64,000 nt of DNA from Celoporthe dispersa (Eukaryota > Ascomycota > Sordariomycetes > Diaporthales > Cryphonectriaceae), in assembly GCA_016584495.1 (NCBI GenBank), contig WAID01000003.1, forward strand, positions 2,294,001-2,358,000, given 5' to 3'. Shown here piece after piece: positions 56,468-64,000 of this stretch (position 1 is its first letter; every line of letters begins with the position of its first letter). The translations under genes and the position numbers were made by a program. The notes beneath the pieces were generated by a model. That model searched no databases. It was not told the origin of the DNA and worked only from the letters and a program-made list of their open reading frames with translations.

Positions 56468-59400
56468 TTCTTTTTTTCTAAAAAAAAAAAAGGAGGGGAA
56501 GGGTTGGTTATTATGATGAGTGTCTAGTTCTATGAAGACATGTTTGATGATATATTCTTATTTAATCGACAACCTGTGGATGACCCTAGATATATCATAG
56601 CCTCGATGGAGCCTCTCCTATGCCACTGTATGGATGTGCAGGCGTTGAAGCAGGGAGAAGGAAAGGTAAGGACAGAGGCAGCTTGCTCACTTGTCGCGTC
56701 ACAGGGCTGCCTGGGTGCCAGTGGAGCCTGTGACTGCAGAAAGCTACCCCCTGCTGTCTACTGGACCAGCCTGTCACCTACCTCAGCAGTGACTCAGACC
56801 AGGTAGGTACCCCCCAGCATGTATCTTTTAACACTAGTCCTAATGTGGTGATTCTGCCAGGCGGCAAGTGGCAGGCGCACATGGTCCGTGCACCCAACCC
56901 CCAAATATATAATCCCGCCTTCCCACCACCTCAGCTTCGCTGCTCCTTTCTCTTTCTTCCCTCTTCATCCTGGTGCACGGGCTTTACGCAATTCAGTGAA
57001 GGTTCGCCTGAGAATGCGTTTTTGCTAGTTGAAAACTATACTATGACCACTCCTAGTTGGCTTCGGCCGGCTAGGGAATTTTTGGAACCCTCATTCTTGA
57101 TTGAGATTTTCATTTGTGCTTTCATTGTCATCGGTGCCTGGTGCGCCGAGATGAGGAAGGAAAGGAGAAGCTCATCGTCCCTGATCACAGAATTGAACCA
57201 GGCAGCGCCCAGCCTGACATCCAGGACACAACTCACTCTCCTCGCACCAGTTTTCTCATACCCTTTTTGCAGAGCTGCTGTGCAGGCTGTTGTGTCTGCT
57301 CTCGTGCGTCTCGGCATGAAATCTCTGCGCAAGCAATCTCAGCCCAGCTGCTCCACACCCTCACACCTGTCCAGCTGTCTGTCTGCCCGCGCAATTCTTG
57401 ACAACAGTGTCAACAACCCCTGAACCTCAAGTTCTGCATTCTCTTCCCATGGAAATACTCATGAAACTTGCACACAAGAGCGCATCCCAGGTGTTGCTTA
57501 GCCTGTTTGTCATCTGTTGCTAACAATGCTGCAGCAGATCAACATGTTGACGCGTGAAATCGAGTGATGGCTTTCATCCTCATCCCATCGTCACAACCAG
57601 CTCTTCTCCTCGTTTAGGCTGCTATAATACATTCAATCTACTGCTTGATCTTAGCCATCTGCAGCAAGCACACACACACACACGCAGCCTGAAGCCCTTC
57701 GCCTTGGCTGTCGAGCTTGTCCCTGGTAATGTCCAACCCAAGAATATCGTCAGCTGCCACCACCAACAACATAAGCATGTCATCATAAGCGGTTGTCCAC
57801 CTCACTACAACTATCCTACACCGACATCTAGACTTTTCTCTATAGACGAGTCTCTAAATCTCAGTTGTCAGCCAGTGCCGACATACTACAATCCAGACCA
57901 ATGTCTACCCTGTAGGTTCAATTACCCCGCTGGTGCTGATTATTCGCTGCCTTGACGGTCGAGCAGGCTCACTACTAGGCATGCTAGCCACCCACTGGCT
58001 CTGCCCAAGTTTAGTTGCCTTGCAGAGAAGAGTTGACACAGCTTTTGGAGAAAGAGAGATCCCCACCCCTACCAAAAAAAAAAAATCAAAGTCATCCAGG
58101 CCTTTCATAGAAGCCTGCGGAAGACCGTCGACAGCATCCTCGACGGCCCCAACGATGCCCAGCCAAGCCGAATCGAGAAGTGCCTGCTCGTCATCTCCAC
58201 CTTGGGCTGTAAGCGTGCTGGCGGCGTTGAGGACTGGGTACGCTGAACTATGCTCACTAGAGGCTGGTCCAGGATGAAACCCGTCGTATTGACGAGCGTC
58301 ATCGAAAACCTGGAGAGCTCATCAGCCAAAGAAAGCTACTACCACTTGACTATGGCCGCGCGATCCAAGAGCTAGGGTACATATCCCTTAATCTCCATAG
58401 TCTGCGTCAGAGCGAACGGCCTAGGGCTGGTACTTGCGATGTCCCTATCTCGCTCAGACTTGTGGGTGCGGCGCCTTGTCATAGGTATTGACACAATCAT
58501 GTCACAATGTATCGAGCCTCTGAGTTTTGTATGCTTCCTAAATGATCTTCTCTACTAACTCGTCACTTACTCCCTCCAAAAGCCCAAGACGGTGTCGGAG
58601 TACAACTTTTGCTGCCCCTTTCTATGTTACCAGGTAGCTCGAGCAGAGAGGCGTCAGAATCTCGCGCGCCGACACAAGCTCGGAAGGCCTAGCGAATGCT
58701 CGTGCCCCGAGATAGGCCGGCCTGTTGCCACGAAGAAGCGGATTGGCGGAAAGGTGATTGATCTTCACCACTATCGGCCAAGCTTTATTCGTGCCCTTCA
58801 ACGAGTACGATCCTGCAGTGAAGATTCGCACACCGGCAAGTCCAAGAAGTCTAAGAAAGACGACAGGAGACACGAGATCCAGGCGAAGAAGGATCAAGCC
58901 ATCGGTGGGAAGTCAACTGACAGTTCTCAAGCCACCACCCACGGAAGCCATCGGCGGTCTCGCCTTGTCTACCGCATCTAGAGAGACTGCTCCCGAACCC
59001 ATTACAACCGCCCGCCAGCACTTCGAAGAGGTCTTCGGCACCATGTTCCCTATCAGCAAGAGCGAGATCACCTGAAACGTGGACCAGAGTGCCTTTACCA
59101 GTGCCATGAAGGCTGTCGGCTCCCAAGTCAGCCAGAGCGCTGGCGGCATGGATAGCATGGTCCAGCACAATGATATTGGCAACATCGTCTTCTACAACCC
59201 TGGGTTCCATGACCACACAGCCTGCCGAGCGTGTCTACTCAACCGTTACCAGGCTTCTCTGGATCTCTATGGTTATCAAAAGGATCCCGTGTCTACTCGA
59301 TATGTCCATGCGAGCTAGACGAGAAGGAAGGAAAAAGAATTGGCTGTGGTGCTCGCGCACGCTAATTTCTCTTTGTGAGACATGGCAGTAATGGATTGTG

Positions 59401-59785
59401 CTAGTTCCAGGGAAACGGCGTTCACTCACACACCTCTGCATCTCGATAATGACCGCCCAAGAACAGTAGTGGTACCTAATTTCTTCGCCACCAGTCCATC
59501 TACAAGTCTAGGACCCTTGGTGACCGACCACATCTTGCTTTTTCTTCTTCTTTTTTTTGGTTGCAGCCTATAGCAAAGAAAGAAAGAGTGAGACAAGTAC
59601 ATCCCTATGATCCCATATCTGTATGAGTTGGGAGCTCCGGGTGCTCAATAGCCTTCCAGCCCAGGTGAGACGCTGGTGCAAGGGAGGAATGCAAACAGCT
59701 CATACCAGCCACAGAAATTGACCGCCCTCGGCAATCCAAGCTATAAGTCGCCGTCTCTCCAAGGGCGAGTCATATTTTTCTGTAC
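56468..59785. other. 3.3-kb interval with possible decayed coding sequence
   Basis: An A11 run lies just after the chitinase stop. No intact gene is supported. Between about 58080 and 59320 several short stretches have GC-rich, protein-like codons on the plus strand in changing frames, interrupted by stops; these are listed separately as a possible relic. Confidence 0.5.
58080..59320 (+). pseudogene. possible decayed protein-coding gene, family unknown
   Basis: One segment at 58084-58248 reads FHRSLRKTVDSILDG ... RIEKCLLVISTLGC before a stop. Later segments in other frames read EPITTARQHFEEVFGTMFPI (ending 59073) and SAFTSAMKAVGSQVSQSAGG continuing to HNDIGNIVFYNPGF (59079-59318). Each has codon use and amphipathic pattern like real protein, but they lie in different frames with stops between. 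Introns could explain part of this, but I could not build a continuous model. The polar GN-containing last segment recalls amyloid signalling motifs of HET-s type only loosely. Confidence 0.3.
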
Positions 59786-60949
59786 ATGCGCCGAGACGTG
59801 GATAGCCAGCAAATAGAACCCCCCTCTGCTGGAGCGTTGTGGTTAATCCTCCCTCGAAACACTATGCTGCGCATAAGCTGGCTCGGAAATATCAGCCATG
59901 CCCGCCATACCTTCACCTTGGGGCTCCTGACGACGGTGGTTCTCTTATGGGTCTGGAATTACAGGATCGCACTGTCATCACTTGTGACCGGGCCAGCCAC
60001 GTCGGCACCTGAGGCCTTTCCCATGCGAGGAGCGGCTACTGATGTCCCCAAGCTCAACACGTCATGGCACGCGCAGATGGCACTGGAGACGGCGAGCGAC
60101 AGGACTGGCCTCACGGCGGTCGAGACCCCTCACGGTGCTCTGAACAGAAAACGAGTGGCCCTTCTCATGGAGAACAGGCCGCTGCCGTACCTGATACCTC
60201 TCCTGCTCCACTTCATCGCCGTCGTTCCTCCCGAGTGGTCGTTCCGGTTCATGGGCTCCGAAGAGTCCGTCGCCATGATGAGGGCCAATCCGACCGTACA
60301 GCGGTACATGCAGAACAAGAAGCTCTTTGTGGACCTGATCCCCTACGAGGTCGTCTCGGCCATCAACGACTACCACAGCGTGAACTACCTCCTGACGCGG
60401 CCCTGGCTGTACGAGGAGTGGCTGTGGCCCGCCGAGTGGCTCTTCCTCTTCCAGGACGACAGCATGATCTGCTCCGCCTCCAGGAAGACGCTCAACGACT
60501 TTGTCGACGAGGACTGGTCGTTCCTCGGCGTCTCGGTCCAGAGCACCTCCCGCCCCCACGCCATGGGCGGCGGCTTCTCGCTGCGCAAGGTCGAGCACCT
60601 CGTCCAGCTGCTGCACACGTATCCGATGGAGCAGTGGGCCCTCGACGGCAACCACGCGTCCGAGGACTACTACTTCTCCATGGCGCTGTCTGACAAGCCC
60701 TGGGCCAAGCAGCCGATCGGGGAGCAGGCCATCAAGTTCGGGGTGGTCATCGACTTCCACTCGGACCCGGAGGAGATGCCGCTTGGGTTTCATCCGTACT
60801 CATCGGATGGCATGTTTAGGGGGGCGCGGGGCCAGGAGAATCAGCAGAGGGCGTATGCTTATTGTCCGGAGCTGGCGATGATCTCGGTCGGGCGGTGGGA
60901 CTGCGAATGTCATCCGAACGGTGCGAGGCCTGGCGGGCTCGGAGGTTGA
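59786..60949 (+). CDS. DUF5672 glycosyltransferase-like type II membrane protein
   Basis: Intact single exon. The first ATG (59786) gives 387 aa; the ATG at 59864 (MLRISWLGN) gives 361 aa and the usual short cytosolic tail before the membrane anchor, and may be the real start. The anchor is HTFTLGLLTTVVLLWVWNY. The lumenal domain begins with the family-typical VALLMENRPLPYLIPLLLHF, then EWSFRFMGSEESV. A D-x-D-like QDDSMIC follows, with MGGGFSLRKVEHL and the H-x-SEDYYFS motif after it. The order (beta-strand, acidic metal-binding motif, GGG loop, E-D motif) is that of GT-A-like enzymes. DUF5672 proteins are predicted Golgi glycosyltransferases; donor and acceptor are not known. Confidence 0.83.
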   Translation: MRRDVDSQQIEPPSAGALWLILPRNTMLRISWLGNISHARHTFTLGLLTTVVLLWVWNYRIALSSLVTGPATSAPEAFPMRGAATDVPKLNTSWHAQMALETASDRTGLTAVETPHGALNRKRVALLMENRPLPYLIPLLLHFIAVVPPEWSFRFMGSEESVAMMRANPTVQRYMQNKKLFVDLIPYEVVSAINDYHSVNYLLTRPWLYEEWLWPAEWLFLFQDDSMICSASRKTLNDFVDEDWSFLGVSVQSTSRPHAMGGGFSLRKVEHLVQLLHTYPMEQWALDGNHASEDYYFSMALSDKPWAKQPIGEQAIKFGVVIDFHSDPEEMPLGFHPYSSDGMFRGARGQENQQRAYAYCPELAMISVGRWDCECHPNGARPGGLGG

Positions 60950-61167
60950 TATTATGGTTCTGTCGAGACTGTACGATGAGCGAGCTTTTGTATAGCTCGT
61001 TTCCTTGTGAATTTATTTTCCGTGAACGTCCAACAAGACATTGTTGCCGTTTGAGATGGTGCCTCTGGCGCCGATCGCTGAATCATTTACTTGTAATTCT
61101 ATACTGAAGGTATTTTGTTCCACAAATTGGCTCTTGCTTTACTAATATACACAGTATTACATTACTA

Positions 61168-62324
61168 CTACGCCTCGCTGTCCAGCAACACAACCTCAGC
61201 GTCTGCGCTGCCCATGCTCTCGACAGCAAGCTTGTCACCCGCACTCACACCATCAATGAACGCCCCGTCGCCCTCCTCAAGCACTGCATCATCCCTGCCG
61301 TCCAGCCTGATCTTGGCCTTACCGCCCTTGGTCATTGGCAGGTGCACATACACTTTTCTCTTGCCCGCCTGCGTCGCCTCCGCGCCAAACGTCGCGCCCG
61401 CGCCCACCTTCCACTCGAACCTCTGCTCCGGCGCGATGATGCCCGCGGCCATGACAAGGTCGGCATGGATGGGGATCGTGCCCCCGACGGCGGGCCTCGC
61501 CTCCTCCTCCTGCTGCCTGGTCGCGTCCTGGCCAGCCTCCAGCGGGCTGAGGATCGTCACAAAGCCCTTGCGCTTCTCCTCCTCAGGAAAGTGCCTCGTG
61601 TGGTAGCGGGGGGCCAGGCCGCGCTTCCAGGGGATGGCCCAGATCTGCAGGAAGTGCACCGTGTCCGAGCGGTGCTCGTTCATCTCCGAGTGCGCGATGC
61701 CCGCGCCGCCCGTCGTGAACTGCACATCGCCGCGGTGCATGCGGTAAAACTTGTCCGACTGCTCGCCCTCGGCGCCCTTGCGCAGCATCGAGTCCCGGTG
61801 GGTGAGCTCCCCGGACAGGATGTACGAGAAGATCTCAAAGTCTCGGTGCGGGTGCGTGGGGAAACCGGACTGAGCCTTGACGCGGTCCTCATTCAGGACG
61901 CGAAGGGCGCCGAAATGTGTGTAGCGTGGGTCATACCCTGAACAAGAACCTATTAGCATCAAATAGCACAATTACGTGTAGTATAGTAGGGGAGATAAAT
62001 AAGCATACAGTCTGCGAAGCTAAAGCTGTGGTACGTGTTCAGCCAGCCGTGGTCGCTGTGGCCACGGGTGGCGGACCTGTGTGGTGAGATCTTTGCGTGG
62101 TGAAGCGCCTTGGACATGGTAGACTTGAGCATGAGCTCTGGGTTCTGCCCTTGGTCTTTGGTGTTGCTGGTCCTGTAGGTCGTGATGCGTGAGAACAGTG
62201 AGCTGGTGATAGTACTTAGTAGTGATGAATATGATCCGATCAGGTGAGTCGAAATTTGAAAGTTGTAAATGACCAGAGAAATCGAGGCAACGAGAATCGA
62301 GACGCAGAGAATGAAGCCCTTCAT
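61168..62324 (-). CDS. pirin-family protein with N-terminal hydrophobic extension
   Basis: Two minus-strand exons, 62324-62009 and 61937-61168, are separated by a 71-nt intron (GTATGC donor, GCTAATA branch point, TTCAG acceptor). The junction rebuilds the conserved SFSFADWYDPRYTHFGALRV. The bicupin metal site is present: H-P-H in FPTHPHRDFEIFSY and H-x-E in GIAHSEMN, matching the iron ligands of human pirin. From ATG 62324 the protein is about 361 aa and starts with an uncleaved-looking hydrophobic segment (GFILCVSILVASISLVIYNF). Ordinary pirins start near MSKALHHAK, which is also an in-frame ATG here. Pirins act as Fe(II) sensors or co-regulators, or as quercetin dioxygenases; the specific role in this fungus is unknown. 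Confidence 0.88.
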
Positions 62325-63052
62325 ATAGTAGCTGGTGAGTTACACGGTGGACGGCTCAAGGCGGGCCAAAGTCCATGCAAGAGATGATGACTTTTGGATT
62401 GGAAATGATTTGGTGATGCTTTGCTAAGAGGAGACAAGTTGCATGATGTCGCCTTTAGTGGCAGGAGACTAATATACATAGTTGAGTTGTGTATGTAAGT
62501 CGGAAATACATACCCATGGGCGCTATAGTTCTTCCTCGGCAAGCGGGAGACTTAGTGATGATTAGCAGATGCTGACACAGAGATCCAGCAGCAGCATGGT
62601 TGTTGCATGGGTCGAGAATCCGACAGGGGGTTGAACGGTCACCAATCAGCCACTGCAGCTACTACAGTACTGTACTAGGTAATTTACTGGCCACAGCACA
62701 TGCAATATTGGAGGCTTCGCTGGCTGGCAAGTCGTCTGGGCTGCGTTTCAGGCCACGCAGCATAAAAACTTTGGCTCATTCAGAGACGGTGGAGGTCTGC
62801 AGAGGGAGTTCTTCAGGTCAGGCCGTTCTACCACAGCCCCATAATCACAGGCGGGCCACTGGGGTCCTAAAGCTAGACCCACCATGGCGGGGTGATGTAC
62901 TTACATAATCACTTGACCCCTGTATTTAAGCTTCAGCTTCAAAAGGAACTTTTTTTTTGTCAGGCATTCGCTGCCTTTACCCCACCATCGTCAAATTTTG
63001 GATCTCTGTGCCCTTAAAAAAAAAAAAAAAAAAGGTGGTGATATTGCCCAAA
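62325..63052. other. divergent promoter region, pirin / ADE13
   Basis: This lies between the pirin gene (-) and adenylosuccinate lyase (+). An A18 run at 63015-63033 lies about 20 bases before the ADE13 ATG. No further gene is supported. Confidence 0.6.
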
Positions 63053-64000
63053 ATGGCCTCGCAGTACGATACCTACCAGACGTCCCTGACGGGCCGCTAT
63101 TGCAGCCAGGAGATGTCCGGTCTCTTCAGCCAGCGGTCTCGGCACTCGACCTGGCGCAAGCTGTGGCTCTACCTCGCCCAGAGCGAGAAGGAGCTCGGGA
63201 TCAACACCATCACGGATGAGGCCCTGGAGCAGATGAAGGCCCACCTCACGGTGACGGACGAGGACTTTGAGACTGCCCGTGTCGAGGAGAAGAAACGTCG
63301 GCATGTAAGCTTTACTACCGGGAAGATCAGATCAGCCAACATGAAGAGAGAGAGAGAGAGAGAGAGAAGCTGACAAGTAGTATTATGTAGGATGTCATGG
63401 CTGTAAGAAATAATCAAGAATGAACAAGTAGTCATACTGCCTCCTCGTGAACTGATGATCTTCATTCTCAACTCCAGCACGTCCATGCCTTTGGCCAAGT
63501 CGCCCCTGCTGCTGCTGGCATCATCCACTATGGAGCGACGAGCTGCTACGTCACCGACAACACCGAGCTCATCCTCATGAGGGATGCCCTCGATCTCCTC
63601 ATCCCCAAGATCGCCAAGGTGCTGCACAACCTCCAGGGTTTTGCCCTCCAGTGGAAGTCTGAGCCCACCCTCTCTTTCACCCACCTTCAACCTGCCCAGA
63701 TCAGCACTGTCGGCAAGCGAGGTCAGTCTTGGAAGCCCACGTACATACTTTTTCTTTTTTGAAATTTATTGTTTCCTGCGTACTTAGGCTAAACTTCACT
63801 TCAGCGGCGGGTTGGGCACAGGATCTCCTGATGGATCTGGCCGACCTTGAGCGGGTACGAGACGAGCTCAAGTTCCGTGGCGCCCAGGGCACCACGGGCA
63901 CGCAAGCCAGCTTTCTCGAAATGTGAGCCCCCTCGGTCAATGTAGGGAACTGATGAGCCAGTCATACTGACCTCTGTAGATTTGGTGGTGACCACGCCAA
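63053..64000 (+). CDS. ade13: adenylosuccinate lyase, 5' part (cut by window end)
   Basis: Exons 63053-63304, 63391-63402, 63478-63721, 63805-63922 and 63980 to beyond the window. All donors are GT (GTAAGC, GTAAGA, GTCAGT, GTGAGC), all acceptors AG, and the phases agree. The second exon is only 12 nt (DVMA) and is needed to rebuild the conserved RRHDVMAHVHAFGQ. The enzyme acts twice in purine synthesis, cleaving SAICAR and adenylosuccinate with release of fumarate. Visible family motifs are [30 protein letters not shown], the catalytic-His segment SFTHLQPAQ, and [16 protein letters not shown]. The C-terminal half with the signature loop lies outside the window. The start is fixed by [16 protein letters not shown]. 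Confidence 0.95.
63344..63367. repeat. (GA)n microsatellite in ADE13 intron 1
   Basis: GA dinucleotides inside the 86-nt first intron; length variation here would change intron size only. Confidence 0.85.

Overview
This is nuclear DNA from a filamentous ascomycete (Pezizomycotina; the gene set suits a Sordariomycete, but genus cannot be told from sequence alone). The reasons are GC-rich codons, few short introns (about 60-155 nt) with GTRNGY donors and CTAAY/CTGAC branch points close to the acceptor, pyrimidine-rich promoters, and fungal families (HsbA, DUF5672, DUF5695, Thr/Ser-rich GPI-anchored wall proteins). No prokaryotic, viral or organellar block is visible.

Layout. 2.3-11.5 kb is housekeeping: a Tsp3-type tetraspanin (+), a NIPA/DUF803 membrane transporter (-), V-ATPase subunit E (+), and a conserved fungal protein of unknown function with a PIP-like N-terminus (-). 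11.5-19.2 kb has no gene I can support. 19.2-24.0 kb is a Dnf-type phospholipid flippase (+). 25.8-27.5 kb is an endonuclease III-like DNA glycosylase (-), flanked on both sides by degenerate TCGA-rich repeats, with an approximately 100-bp tandem repeat farther upstream. 30.4-43.9 kb is rich in secreted or wall proteins: an Apple/PAN-like mucin locus, a small Ser-rich GPI protein, a DUF5695 secreted protein and an HsbA-family protein. Interspersed are a 179-aa orphan and the ribosome-assembly chaperone Sqt1. 45.7-48.4 kb is a SPATA20/DUF255 thioredoxin-fold protein. 48.4-53.7 kb is gene-poor and richer in AT. 53.7-64.0 kb holds a GPI-anchored class III chitinase, a DUF5672 glycosyltransferase-like protein, a pirin, and the 5' part of adenylosuccinate lyase (ADE13), cut by the window edge.

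The strongest unexpected signal is technical or evolutionary. Five otherwise well-conserved genes are broken by nine small indels, eight of them in mononucleotide runs and one in a CG dinucleotide run. Two of the nine compensate for each other around the catalytic DKTGT motif of the flippase. In every case the reading frame, the splice phases and the total length become consistent once the indels are allowed for. This points to homopolymer base-calling errors in the assembly; recent pseudogenisation would require all five genes to have decayed in the same way. No operon-like system, CRISPR array, intact transposon or secondary-metabolite cluster is visible. I see no convincing previously undescribed molecular system; the more unusual items are listed in the findings.
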